From NCBI GenBank assembly GCA_039720395.1, contig CM077833.1, positions 23,706,271 to 23,770,270 of the forward strand: a DNA stretch of 64,000 nucleotides. Reading direction: 5' to 3'. Each line of letters starts with the position of its first letter. The stretch's first letter is position 1. Origin of the DNA: Liquidambar formosana. Taxonomy: Eukaryota > Streptophyta > Magnoliopsida > Saxifragales > Altingiaceae. Shown one piece after another: positions 22,418 through 34,800 of the stretch. A program made the position numbers and the translations under genes. Below the pieces are notes generated by a model. The model made no database searches and was not told where the DNA came from. It saw only the letters and a list, made by a program, of their open reading frames with translations.

Positions 22418-22886
22418 CTAAACAGTCATTTTTAATATCCCATCAATATTCAAATATATTAAGACATCATGCTCTTTAGGGCTATAAGACACAGTTTTTG
22501 GGCCTGTATTAAAGCTGCAATAATCAAGCCATTTGATTAGGCCCACGTTAACATCTCTTTGAGTTGAGTACTCATACAAGCACAAAAAGCTGCCCTTGAC
22601 ATAGTACATAATATCACCACTGGCAGAAAAAGCAGGATGCTCTCTCTCCAACTTGATACAAGCATGCCGTCATCAAGACCAGCCGCCAAATGGCTCATCT
22701 CAGGATGTGATGCCAAACTCTAGCATATTTCATATTTGGAAGCAATTGTAGCAATATGAGTCAGCTTCATTGTATCCCAGATACAAATAGTTTTATTTCC
22801 TGAGCTGGACAACATAAAATTTCTATAGAATAAAATACATGGCACATTGTTTTTGTGCCCTCTCCATGCTCTGAATTCCCAAGCCT
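22418..22886 (-). pseudogene. Coatomer alpha subunit pseudogene, downstream part
   Basis: Reading the minus strand: a WD40 segment with RGHKNNVPC and CIWDTMK, then SLASHPEMSHLAAG, then HPAFSASGDIMYYVKGSF and SYSPKEHDV. These line up in order with the WD40 end and following segment of alpha-COP (roughly residues 240-350), the COPI coat subunit of Golgi vesicles. It is broken by an in-frame TAG after KYEIC and at least one frame change near 22650. The match fades below 22418. It continues the gene piece at 25153-25612 after an insertion. Confidence 0.68.
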
Positions 22887-22960
22887 TTTACCTAGAAAGA
22901 CAAAAGAGAAAAAAGGGGAGAAGGGTAGTTAGCCTACACTTAAAATGAGTAGTGATAGTG

Positions 22961-22990
22961 CACGTGCAACGCACACATGCGTTGCACGTG
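22961..22990. repeat. Perfect palindrome with two G-boxes
   Basis: CACGTGCAACGCA, a 4-base loop CACA, then TGCGTTGCACGTG: 13 bp perfectly inverted, each arm ending in the G-box CACGTG. It could form a hairpin. It lies within non-coding DNA between the coatomer pieces. Confidence 0.85.
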
Positions 22991-23191
22991 GATTTTTTTA
23001 TGAGAAATTTTTTTGAATTATTTGTAACAAAGTCATTAGCATAAAATCTTTTTATATTTGGATTTTTGAATTATTAGCTTCAAGCATAAAAAATCATATA
23101 TATATGTGAGTGCAGTGCATGGAAAAAAAAAATTATAAGAACGACTCCATATACCAAGGTTGTTGTTTAAATTGGTTTTAAACTCCTTTTT

Positions 23192-23225
<34 letters not shown>

Positions 23226-23689
23226 CCTATTATCGATGATGGCCGACAGCAAACTAAGGTGTCGATGGAGAAAGGAGATGATGAGGGTTGGGGCTTAGGG
23301 CTTGTAAGGTAAGACGGTACCATTTTTTTTTTTTTAATTTTTAAATAAAAGATGATTTATAGGATAGTTTTAATGGGACTCCATGATGGGTTTGAAGTTT
23401 GAACCTAGAGTTCCAAAACGCTGAAAAATGGAAGAGATCAGAAGAAAAGCTAACACGAAGGAGAAGAGTCCACGAAGAAAACAAAAACGTAAAGGTTATT
23501 AATAACTCAACAACCATAGTTTTTGTTATATAGATATAAATAGATAAGGATAATATTGTATTTGTAATTTTAACTAGGGTTAATATAGTTAATTAAAAGT
23601 TTTTCTAAGATTCAGATTTTGTTGGAAGTATAGATAGATATAAATATAGATATAGATATTGCAATATGTGCTATTTTCACAAAAAAATT
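22991..23689. other. Intergenic, AT-rich, (CT)n and (TA)n
   Basis: Contains (CT)n then (TA)n at about 23193-23225 and ATAGATATAAATA-type repeats near 23530-23660. No gene supported. Confidence 0.4.
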
Positions 23690-24686
23690 CTGTTAGAAAC
23701 AACCTGAGCCTAAAAGGAAGAAGAAAGATATTTCTCGCATACATACATTCCATGCATTAACCAAAATTTCATTTCAAGAATTGCTCCCCTCGAGACAATC
23801 AAAGGGAGAGTGGGATGGAATGAAGCCCACTTAACTCCCCGACAATGACCCTAGCTTTATGTGTGGCGTATTTTCGAATAACCAATGAACCATTAACACA
23901 TGGCTGCCTTCGGTCCTATGACCTGAAGATCGAAGAGGAGCTCAGGCCACGAGATCAATGATCTCGAACGAATACGCCCTCGGTGGAGAAACCCCTCGGT
24001 TCCTAACTACGCTAGCCCCCGACGACGTCATATCCATATTCTCGGTTTCCTTTCTTTGGCGGAACTAGTGTTTGGCATTCATTCTTGCCCACGTGATTAG
24101 CATAAGCCTTTGGCACGTTCGACAAAAGAGGTTCAGTCGTGATCAAAGCACGCTCTTGACAACTGAGTCAGGGCTGAACAACTGTCGACGATTAGGCCTG
24201 TAGCCCCAGAACATCCGCGATCTGGTCTGGAACCCCTATTTAACTTTGGTTAGTTCGGAACCCTAAATTGACCGCGATCAGGTCAGAATAATGGTCCAAT
24301 CCGAAACCTAGCTCTTCCTTATAAAAGGAACACTATTCATTCTAGACAAGAGAGGTACGCCGCTCTCCCAAAACCCTAGCTCTCTCTCTCTTTCTTTTTT
24401 CTCTACATGCTGAGAACTAACTTGACCGTCGGAGGTCTTCGGCCGGGCAAACCTTGGCCTCCCCTGACATGTCTTTGTGCTTTTCAGGTTACTGTTCACT
24501 AGAGAATCGAACGGCACTATTCATCCAGCCATCTAGCGCCACTATTCATTTGAGAGCCCAAACGCTATCTCAGCTTTTGCAACTTTCTCCAACCACTGAG
24601 CTGCAGCGCTTCAGGTCGTCGGACTACCTTATTTGAAGCGCTCCGCCGACTGTCCGGATTTTCCCCCGTACAGTTTACGACTAACA
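23690..24686 (+). mobile_element. LTR-like retroelement remnant
   Basis: Less AT-rich than its surroundings. It has a promoter-like TATAAAAGG at 24320-24328, a CT-rich leader, and the phrases ACTAACTTGACCGTCGGAGG and CCGTACAGTTTACGAC, which recall the R-U5 end of plant gypsy-type LTRs. No partner LTR or TG/CA border could be fixed, so the limits are approximate. Confidence 0.4.
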
Positions 24687-25150
24687 TTGTGGTGGAGTGC
24701 AAAGCTTTTTTTTTAATGGAATAACAACTTATAGAGATATGGGTTTAGATCCATATAAATTAATTATAGAATCTAATTCAAAGCTTATGGTGGATTGTAT
24801 TAATGGTTTATGTGCTATTCTTTTGTATTTGTGGTATCTTTGTGCTCGTATTCGTTTTATCTTGTCATCATTGGAATGTAATGTTCAACACACCTACACG
24901 GAAGGAAATGCGCGCTGTTGATTTTTTGGCTTCTAAGGATGCAAATGGGGTGATTTTTGCTGCTCTTTGGACTTCCTAAAGCAACCTATTGACTTAAGTT
25001 TCATTGTATTTTATGATAATTTTTAGTTAGGTTATTTGCGTATGTGATACTTATCATTTTGATTAATAAACCTGGTAGGGGTTTGCCTTAACCTTACCCC
25101 CTTAGCACATGGTGTTTTTCCAAAAAAAAAAAGAAAAAAGAAAAAAAAAA
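24687..25150 (+). mobile_element. LINE 3' fragment (RNase H domain)
   Basis: Translation gives GITTYRDMGL, KLIIESNSKLMVDCING and VQHTYTEGNA, the C-terminal RNase H domain found in plant L1-type LINEs, with a stop and frame changes. It ends in an A-rich tail (25118-25150) directly at the resumed coatomer pseudogene. It is strongly 5'-truncated. Its insertion, with the LTR-like piece, explains the gap in the coatomer relic. Confidence 0.62.
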
Positions 25151-25152
25151 GA

Positions 25153-25612
25153 CATACTTAATAATAGGTGCAATTGTTTTCTCTCTCAATCCACTAATAT
25201 CCCAAACACAAACAGTCTCCATCCAAAAAAAACTTTCATACAACTGTGACATAGGTTACGTGATGTCATAGGCCAAAGAAGATAAAGATAAACGGAATTG
25301 TCTTTAACCCTACAATCCCACTTACGTTGATCCTCAGTGACTCGTGACACAGCCACCATGTCACAGTTACATTGAGGTTTTTCCCGGACGGAATGAGACA
25401 GACATGACGTGACCGGTGTGCCCACTTAAAACAACAATACAAGTGTGGGACTGCCAGTTCCATATTCCGAGGGTCTGGTCATCAATTCTCATGAAGGAAT
25501 TGAATCGTACGTACGGATGCAATCAACATGTCCACGTAGATTAAACAAACACCTATGCAACGTGTAATTCCACACTTTGATCTTGCAATCATCTCCTGTG
25601 AAAAACCAGCAG
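25153..25612 (-). pseudogene. Coatomer alpha subunit pseudogene, upstream part
   Basis: The minus strand carries, in order, [63 protein letters not shown] and, after about 100 inserted bases, ETVCVWDISGLREKT. These follow the first WD40 repeats of alpha-COP (about residues 65-170). Breaks include a 4-bp tandem duplication (CGTACGTACG, near 25509) and loss of frame before the last piece. The order and strand agree with the part at 22418-22886, so both belong to one dead gene copy. Confidence 0.68.
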
Positions 25613-26242
25613 CATTTTTAAAAATAAAAATTACCAAATGCTTCCGAAGCCTCACCAAATACTTCAAAAATATGCGGTCTGGTGCATATTGTATAGTGTG
25701 TATAGTTCAAGAAGGAAAAACAAAATCATTTATGCATAGGACGATCACAACTTCCACAAAATCATGGAAGTAAACTTCGAAATATTTTTTTTTATAAAAA
25801 AAATAGATATATGAAATTGCATTGGATAAAATATCAAAGGATGCAATTTATCTATTAACCACCCTCAAAAAATTTAAATATAAAATAAAATAAAGATAGA
25901 ATGAAATTGAATGTTATCCAACTGCAGAAGTGACATACGAAATCTACCAATTTTAATAACAAACTCATGCAACATTGTTGATGGGAATTAGGACATTCAT
26001 GAGTCACAGAACCCCAAACATATACAAGCGACAAAAATTACAAATGCACAAAAAGGAAAAACAAATTTCATAAGTAGTAGAATATAAATAGTAGAATATA
26101 GTACCCTCAGAAACAAGAAATGTCTCAGAATTGTGACTTACAATTTATTCTCACTGAGATTTGAAGTTAGGCTAATTTTTCGCAATGCACCAACGTATGC
26201 ATGAAACTTCTTTTTTTTTTTTTTTTTTTTTTGGGGCGCTTA
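25613..26242. other. Intergenic, AT-rich
   Basis: No gene supported. Ends with a T-run at 26210-26232, directly before the duplicated block begins. Confidence 0.4.
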
Positions 26243-26391
26243 GGTCGTGTGCATGTTCCTTCACCCCCATTGTCCAATACCAAAGGAAGAAAAAGGGAAA
26301 AAAAAATCTTTTTGGGTTGGATGAATTTTTATGTGTACATGTACAAAGGTACTCAAGAGGTGCGCGCAAGTGTCCAACAGTCCAAGTGATA

Positions 26392-28180
26392 ATTCATTGA
26401 GGATAAAGCTAAACAAAAATTAGCGGGGTGGAAGGCCAGCCTTCTGTCTATGGCAGGCAGGACCACTCTTGTTACCTCTGCTTCGTCTGCTATATCAAAT
26501 TATTACATGCAAACCACTGCCCTCCCAGTGGACATTTGCAAAAATCTTAATAAGTCGAGTCGGGACTTCATATGGGGCTCTACTGCAGATCATAGGAAAG
26601 TTCGATTTACTGAAACTACCGACAAAGTGTGTTTAGACAAGTTGAATTGGAATCTTGCTCATGATAATAAAACCTTGGGCCCATATTTTAAAGACCAAAT
26701 ACCAATGGGGTAGGTGTGATGTTGACCATGCTAAACGTAGAGGGTCGTGTATCTGGGGGGCATAAAAAAAAGGTTTTGACGTGTTTAAAAAGGGCATTAA
26801 ATGGAATGTCAAAAATGGGAACATGTGAGATTTTGGTGGGATAACTGGAATATTCACGGTGTTCTTAGGGAGGCTATTCAAGGGCCTTTAAATATTGGGG
26901 AGGAATTTGTGAAAATTATTGATGTTATCAGTGAAAATGGGTTATGGTGTTTTGATAGACTATCATTTGTCCTACCAGGCTGTTTTGGATCTTCTTGGGC
27001 CTCCTCCTATCCAACGATTTGCCAATGGGACTGATTGCATCTCATGGGCTGGCTCCAAGACAGGTGAGTTTTGTTCTAAGTCAGCTTACATGATTGCTGA
27101 CACTAATGTCCCCCAAGCTACCCCATCCTCTTTTTGGGGGAAGATTTGGAAAATTAACACTCTACCTAAAATTCAGCATTTCCTTTGGCTTTGTTGCCAA
27201 AGGAAACTTGCTTGCAATGGTGTCTTATTTAAGATACACATAACTTTTTCCGATCTTTGCTCCATCTATTTTAACTCTCTAAAAACAGTTGACCATATTT
27301 TAAGAGAGTGTGAGTATATCAAAGAATTTTGGACTGCGATCAACCCAAACTTTAATCTTCACACGGATTTGCCTTTGGAAGAATGGATTATCCTAAATGT
27401 GGGTTCCTGTAGCAGACAATTGGATACCCAAATTCCTTTTTCAGTTGTATTTCCTCTCGCTTGTTGGGTTGTGGCACAATAGGAATAAGTTTATGTTTGA
27501 GCAAAACTTGTTATTGCCTAAAGCTAACTGTGAAGTTATTATGGCTAAAGCCATTGAATAGTTTCATATATCTAGTAAATTCAAGACTCCAAGCACCCCA
27601 AGTCGGATTTTGGTTAAGTGGGATCCTCCCATTTGGCCTTTTTTTCAACCTTAACACAAATGGGTCAACAATTGGTAACTCAAGGAAAGCTAGTGCGGGA
27701 GGGCTGATTCACGATCACAGGGGACAATGGATTCGGAGATTTACTCGAAACATTGGTACTGCTACTAGCATTGAACCCGAGTTAGAGGGGCTTTGTGATG
27801 GCTTAGATATGGCCATAAACATGAACATCCGACATTTGTGTGTGGAAATGGATGCTAATGTGGCCATTATTCTACAGGCGGAGAGGTCCCAGTACCATCC
27901 CCTAAGCTCCATTTTGCGTTATTGCAGGTGGCTAAGGGAAAGGTTTGAGGAAGTTTGTTTGGAGCACAAATTTCGGGAAGCCAACAGCAGTGCTAATATC
28001 CTTGCCCAGAAAGGAAGCTTGTTTGGTTTTGAATATAATTTCTTTGAAGACCCACCAAGTTGGTTGGTTGATCAATTAGCTGAGAATGCTAGGGTGTTTC
28101 TTATCCCCGTAATGTTGTAAACTCTATTATTTCTTAGCGTTTATATACTATCCAGTTTACCAAAAAAGGAAAAAGAAAAA
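26392..28180 (+). mobile_element. 5'-truncated L1-type LINE
   Basis: Three broken frames give, in order, the end of the reverse transcriptase (KLAGWKASLLSMAGRTTLV), a zf-RVT segment (KIWKINTLPKIQHFLWLCC, about 27145-27210), and an RNase H domain (27640-28050). RNase H looks dead: the usual NTDGS motif reads NTNGS, and the last acidic residue is replaced in SANILA. The 3' end is A-rich (28161-28180). Copy 2 of the host sequence (61287-61300) lacks it, so its borders are known to a few bases. No clear target duplication remains. Confidence 0.85.
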
Positions 28181-28455
28181 GGGTGGGTGGTGGCGGCTTG
28201 GTGCTAGACCGGTGCCATTTTGGGTGGTTGGTCGTTAACGCGGTTTTAGAGAAAAATCATCTCTCACACACACACATACACACACACACGTCTCTCTATC
28301 AGTATACTTAGTCACCAAGGAACCCCTCGGTATATTCCCATTTCCACACTCTCTCTCTCTCTCTCTCTCTGTGAAAGTAGACTGAAACAGAGACACCCCC
28401 ATGGCGAGCTCAACACCCTCAGGCTCTTCTTACCGATACAACCTCTCATTCGCCT

Positions 28456-28460
28456 GAAAC

Positions 28461-28494
<34 letters not shown>
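28456..28494. repeat. (CA)n microsatellite
   Basis: CA dinucleotides upstream of the signal peptidase gene. Copy 2 has a short (TA)n and only two to three CA units here (61579-61598), so the tract is polymorphic between duplicates. Another (CA)n lies at 28265-28290. Confidence 0.85.
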
Positions 28495-28888
28495 ATTATG
28501 CCTGTTGCTGTTGTTCACCTACTGTACCTTGTAATCCTCCTCTCTACTTCTCCTGTAAAATCATTCTCTCTCTCTCTCTCTGCATTCAATCGATATATTC
28601 CTTCTTCTTCTTCAATCTGCAAGAACCCATCTTTGATTCTCGAATTGGAACGGCGCAGCCTGATCACTACTCACTCCCTCACTCTCTCTCACTCTTCTCA
28701 CAGAATCAACGGCTTATACGATCATCTTCTCCGTCGTATTCGAATTCTAACCGTCCGATTCAAACCCTTTGAAGCTTGAAACCCCCCACCCACTTCAATC
28801 CTCATCTGATTTCGTGGTTGTTGTTGTATTCTGTGTATACCACACACACATATATATATATATTCTGTGTATTTTTGTAATTTCAGTA

Positions 28889-31800
28889 ATGAGCTTCTTG
28901 AGACCCTCTGCATTGTACTTGTTTCTCATCGATTGCCCGTGGCTAAGATGGATGCCGTGCCAGAATTGGGCGTTTCTCCGATGGCCGACTTCCGACGGGT
29001 TCTTGCGCGTATTGGTGCTGGTACTTTTGTGGTCCATGTTTGCGGAGATTCGGTTTATACCTTCGTCTTCTATGTTCCCAACTCTTCGTGTTGGAGATCG
29101 AATCATCGCTGAAAGGGTAAAAACAGTAATTTCCTTTTCTTTTTCCTTTTTTTTTTTTTCAAAAAAAAAATTAATGGATTGATCTAATTTATGTTTATGG
29201 TCAGTTTTAAGTATATTTCTATCATTTCATGATCTTCTGTGTGGACTATGAGATTGCGTTTATGATTGCATTGTGTTCTAGCAACTCTATATATGTGTAA
29301 TATCCATAAAGATCTTAGCTTTAGTACTTTAATTAAATTTTTTCCATTGACTTACATTAAGTTCATAACTCACATTCCCCCTGTGGTGTGATAATAGGAT
29401 AATTTTCTCATCATGATGTTAAAATTACCTATTGAAGGAATATAGAAATTTAGGGAACGAGAACTCAAGAAATTGCAGGTTGTCCTCAATTTAGGAATTT
29501 GGGAAAATATTTAGAATTCTTGTATTAAAATGATTCATTGCTTATGGGATTTATGTCTCATTTGTTACTGGTTTGCGGTTTTCGTGCTGGAAAACATCAT
29601 GATTTCCTTGCAATTTTTCCATTCGAGAGCATCTAGCTTTGGAAATGATATCCTTGTCAACAGAGTAGACATACCTGGTTGTTACCATATCCTTTTATTG
29701 AGAGTGAGCCCTATTTTCTTGCTTCTCTAATATTGCTGTCTTTGCAAACATTAGCCTTCGAACTGTTGGCCATTTCAATTAAATCCCAACTGTTGTTTTT
29801 ATGATGCGACTTCATCTCCTTCATCAATGCAGTTATCCATTTAATAATCGTATCTTGAAAGCAAGATGGATCTCCATTATTGAAACTAATGAAAAAGTAA
29901 TCATATCCTAAAATTTGTTCGTGATTGGTGCTCTAGTCTGTGTCCTTTTCCTTCCGCCTTTAGCAAGATTGTAGTGATTGGTCTTTCAGCTCATCACCAA
30001 TGCTAAATATACCCCTCCGGAGGACAATGTTGAAATGTGTTCTTCACTTGATGACTGTAGCTTAGTTAAGGTTGGACTAAATCACTCCTTGCGTGGACAT
30101 CCGCTCGCTAGTTATCTTCATTTCTATCAGCCCTTACATGTAGACCTTAACTGATGACTAACTTGTGTGCAACTAAATCCTATAGCTTGTAGTACTTGAG
30201 GGATGGCAATGGAACTATGACAGTAGGAATAGGGACAGGATGGCCTTTCACTAGTTACCTGAGCCGAGGTATGGTATGCTATGTATTTAATGTAATTTGG
30301 GTATCTTGATCAACAAAAAAATTAGAAAAAAAATGTAATTTGGGTAGGTGATTTCCTAGGTGACCCTAAGCTTTTTGATAATTAGGCTAGTGGTACACTG
30401 ACCTAAAGCCCTAACTTTCTGAAGTGATTACTAACCATTAAGGGTAATAGCTCACTGAATTGGGAGGTGACAATGTCAGGTGAATTTATGATTCGTTTTT
30501 TCTAGATCTTCAAGTGGCCATATGTTCATTTGCGAACATTCTCTTGTAATTCTTTAAAGCAGTACATAAACAGCCCAGTTCACCGTCAAACTCTGGATTA
30601 GTGCGCTAGTAAAGGCAGGTGTAAGAGTTGAGCTGCCTTAAACTTGTTAAGCAGGTAGTTTTCATAGGACTAAGCCAGGTCTGCTATCTGCTTCTATTTG
30701 ATTTTTGATTAGCAGGGCATGATTCCATAGAAACACAAATAATTGCTCAAGGCATAGTTGCGTAGCTATGTGAACTAGTTCTTTAATGGCATGATCATTA
30801 CCTCGAATCTTGCATAAGTTCAAAGTAATTTTGTTATATTGACTAGGGAATTTACTAGAATATTACAGGGGATGGAGCAAAAAGTCTACTAGCAAACCAT
30901 GGTGGCTACTCTATATATGTGAATGGAGATTACTGAAGATAGATATTAAGAATATAAAAGGCCAATTGCGATGATAGAAATTTTTTATGAGTTCATAAAG
31001 TTATAATTGTTGTGCTCACTTGTGATGCAAACTTGATGGCTCACCTTGTCGCATTTGTTGAATTAGGGCTGCCAATAGGAACTTAGGATCATTTTTCTAA
31101 AGCCTATGGAAATGTGTAGTGTGAAGATTTTTCAACTTGAAGCATTTGTTTTTGGTATGGAGGATGAAGTATGTGTTGCTTGATTACTGAGAATCATGTC
31201 CACCATGTTCCAAGTGTGGGTTCAAGTTGACAAGAGTGATGATGGTAGTGCACTTCATATTTAGCTTTGCCTTAGGTGAACTTTACAAACATGGACTATA
31301 TATTTTCCGGGAAATTTTTTATTTTATTTTTATGATTCCAAATCTTTTCAATAATTTTTAATATGTTGTTAGGACATGTTCCTTTACATGAGAGTAAACC
31401 ATCTTGAGAAGTGAATGACTTTCTGGGTTGGCATTTTATCAAACTTCTTTCTTTGTGAGTTAAGCTTCATGACTTGCAACAGTTTCTCTCTCTCTCTCTC
31501 TATATTTATATATATATATATATATATTATATTGTTGTGAAGAATTTTCTTTTGGCAGATACCAATACATAGAAATGAAATCTGTGACTTGTGAGTACTC
31601 TCCTTTCCTTGCTAACGTAATAAATAATTTTAATTATATTTTTCGGGGTCTTCATTAATGTCCAATATCAGCTAAACAGATTCCTATTGTTCTGGGTTTT
31701 TCTGATTGTACACTAAACTGAGCAGTTATTAGGCAATTAAGTCTCAGAGCTGGTTTCAATGCATCATTGATACTTTAATGAGGCGGAACAAGTTTAAGGG

Positions 31801-34800
31801 GTAATGGACCCTGTAATGCCTTCTCGAACAACAAGTTGATGATTTACTCTTAATGCTCCCCCCCCCCCCCCCCCCCACCACAAGGAAAAAAAAAAAAAAA
31901 AAAAGGGCTCACAAAACCTTGTACTGCAACTTCCAACATTCTATTTTACAGTTTCACTTCCACAACATGTATTTGGTTTTCGTTGTATGGGAATGCACTT
32001 GAAATCAAATTTTGAGTTGAGACCTAATAAGCTTTGATGAACTTCTAAAGAGACACTAATGAGCCAGCTTCACTTAAGGATGCAATTTAGGTGGGCTCAA
32101 CCCACCCAGCCCAAGCCCAAGAGAAATTTGGGCTGGCTTGGGCAGCAATTCTTAATTAGTGGGCTGGGCCTGGGTTGTAAAATGCTAACCTGAATTTAAC
32201 TTGGACTAAGCCTTGGCAGACGTCTTGGAAACCTACCCAACCTGAGAACCTGAATTCATGTATTATTATATATGAATTAATATGATTTAACATTCAGCGC
32301 TCTATTAAATTTAACATAAGTTTAACTTAAACTTAGTAAAAATTATGGTAAGTGAAGCATTTTAGAGGCCAGGCCCAGCCCAAGAATCTTGTGAGAGAGA
32401 TACTTGGGCTGCAAAGATTACAAATCCACTAATCCAGAAGAACATTCTATTCAAAAAAAGCACAATGAGGAAGTAACTTTATTACTTGAATGAATCATTC
32501 TATCCAAAAAAAGAAAGAAAAAGGATATGCTTTCATAATAGATATTTCAAACTTTTAAGAAGATGATTTTATTGATGCTTGTTAGTATAACGAGATGAAA
32601 CTCTAGAGACAACAACATTTGAATCAGAAATATCATTTCTCTCTGGGATGAGAAAACAAGTACCATATTTGTAATCAGTTTAGCTGTAAAACAATGTTTG
32701 GTCTTCTCAGAAAAGTTTCAGAAATCTTTGGGCTGTTTTCTATTTCTGAACTCCATGAATGGTGAAGTTCCATCAAGATATTGGAGTCAATATAGTCTAT
32801 ATGCACTGGCATTAAAAATCTACCAGGATTCTGTTATATTAAATTATAACTAACATTATTATGTCTGATCATTGTTATCACTACCTTTATTTACTTGCAA
32901 TTATAACATTATGGTTACTGTATTACTCGACAGGCCTCATATTACATCAGAAGTCCTGCTATACATGATATTGTCTTATTCCGAGCTCCTACGCAGGTTT
33001 GTTGGTAGTGGGAAACTTGCCTGCATATCAGTGCTTTCTGATTGGTCCTCTGCTAAATTCTGTTATCTTTTTTGGTTGTGAACAGCTATGTAGATGCAAG
33101 GAGGAAGATGTTTTCATCAAAAGAATTGTTGCAAAAGCAGGAGACTTGGTCGAGGTACGTATGGCTGCTTTTCACTCTCCTTGCAGCCTTGCCTTCATCA
33201 ATATGCATTTTGTTTTAAGTTCAACGGTTCTCAAGAATCTGATCAATCTGACCATCTATCTTTATTTGGTTGCATTGCTTTCCTAGATTTAAATTTAGGG
33301 TGGCGATAATGCCAGAGAGCATATCTCTTCTTCCACGCCTATTAAATTTATATTGTTTCAAATGGACTATTTTATCCTTGTGTCAAAAAGACTAGTTGAT
33401 TACCAGATGGTCCAAATCTTCTCTCTGGCCCCTCTGCGTTTCTTTCTTCTCTTTTTGTCCCTGCCATTGTTTTCTCTCTCCTTCCTCTCTCTCTGTCTCT
33501 CTCTCTACAAACCACCATGGCCAGTCTGAACCTCAACTTGTTACCCCATTTTTTTCCTCTGCTTCTTTTGAATTTTTCTTCACCCAAGTTTAAAAAGACC
33601 TCATTCCACAATAAAGCTTTCTTTATTGCTTTTATTTCTACCTACTCTGTTCGACAAATTCCATTAATAAAAAAAAAAAGTACCACCTGCTTATCAATAA
33701 CTGGCCACAATCGTTGTAAGGTATGGAAACAAGTATACATCTTAGCAACGCTTGCACTTCCCCCTAGCACAGAACCAGACCCCATCAACACCTTTCCATA
33801 ACGCACTTTCATCTAATTTATGGGTGAGATCGATTAGGGTATGAAGTCTCTACATAGTCCTGTATAGCAGCTTTAGGGGGAAAATTAGAACTTAGCCCAA
33901 GGGTTAGAGTGTTAGACTACCCAAAAGAATCCAACCAAAAAAAAATAAAATCAATTCCATGAAAATGTTTTTCAGATAATAGTAAACATTACAAAAAACC
34001 TTGATTTATCGAGAAAATAAAAATGTGATAATTGTTATTGCAAGTCCCTAGCTATTTTCTTGGCATTCACCGTAGCCACTTCCACTTCTTCTACCTCTAT
34101 ATATTTTTCTCATCTCTGCATGTAATCCTTCGAGCGACTTCTCTAAACTCATTTTTGTAAATTGTAATGGCAAGCACATGTGAAGATTTTCTTCAACAGG
34201 TCTTCATCATCCACTAAAACCAAACTTCACCCCATTTTTATGGACGACTCCTTCACCCAATTTCTTCACATTCATCCACAACCTCGCCCTCAAATCTACC
34301 ATCCTCAACATTTGCGACAAATGTTATGTAAACCCTCTCAAATCTCTTGATTTCGCCTCAGCCGAGATGCTTGTCCGTACATGACGAAAGAGATGGAAAA
34401 AACAGGCCCGTTTCGAAGGAGAAAAAGATGATCAATGGGGTTCGATTGGGGTTGTTGATGTCAGTTTGAGGGAGGAAAGTCGTTTGGTGAAGATGATGAG
34501 AGAAGAGCACTTATTGAGAAAAAAGAAAGAAAGAGAGAGACAGACAGAGAGAAGAGGTAGAGAAGAGGGTGGGGGACAACTACAGTCTCTCTGCCTGAAA
34601 GCTGACAGACTTTTTGGACTTTGAAAGGGCAAAATAGGCAATGTACTGTGCAGAACCGTGGAAGTAAAGTTTTGCACTCTGGCAATAACGCCACCCTAAA
34701 TTTATTATTATTATTAATATTATTAGGGTTAGGATTAAGGGACACAATTTTTGCACTCAATTTTTTACATGATTCTTAAGCAGTTGTCATCTCGAAGATC

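Larger units (their letters stand above)
26243..30928 (+). repeat. Direct segmental duplication, copy 1
   Basis: Matches 61133-64000 at high identity across the upstream region, exon 1 and the start of intron 1 of the signal peptidase gene, apart from a LINE present only here (26392-28180) and small indels. The match runs to the window end, so the true duplication is longer. The left break is just after the T-run here and just after a MITE-like end in copy 2. Confidence 0.88.

Noticed and set aside
22950..22995. Helitron 3' end at the G-box palindrome
   Set aside because: No CTRR terminus follows within about 12 bases on either strand and no TC start could be paired with it.
28769..29182. 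Longer frame starting upstream of the peptidase ATG
   Set aside because: The extra N-terminus crosses a likely intron acceptor, contains (CA)n/(TA)n-derived residues, and is not shared with copy 2 because of the repeat difference.
34432..34760. Minus-strand ORFs within the intron 3 element
   Set aside because: Low-complexity S/L/F-rich frames within a purine-rich strand; no homology recognised.
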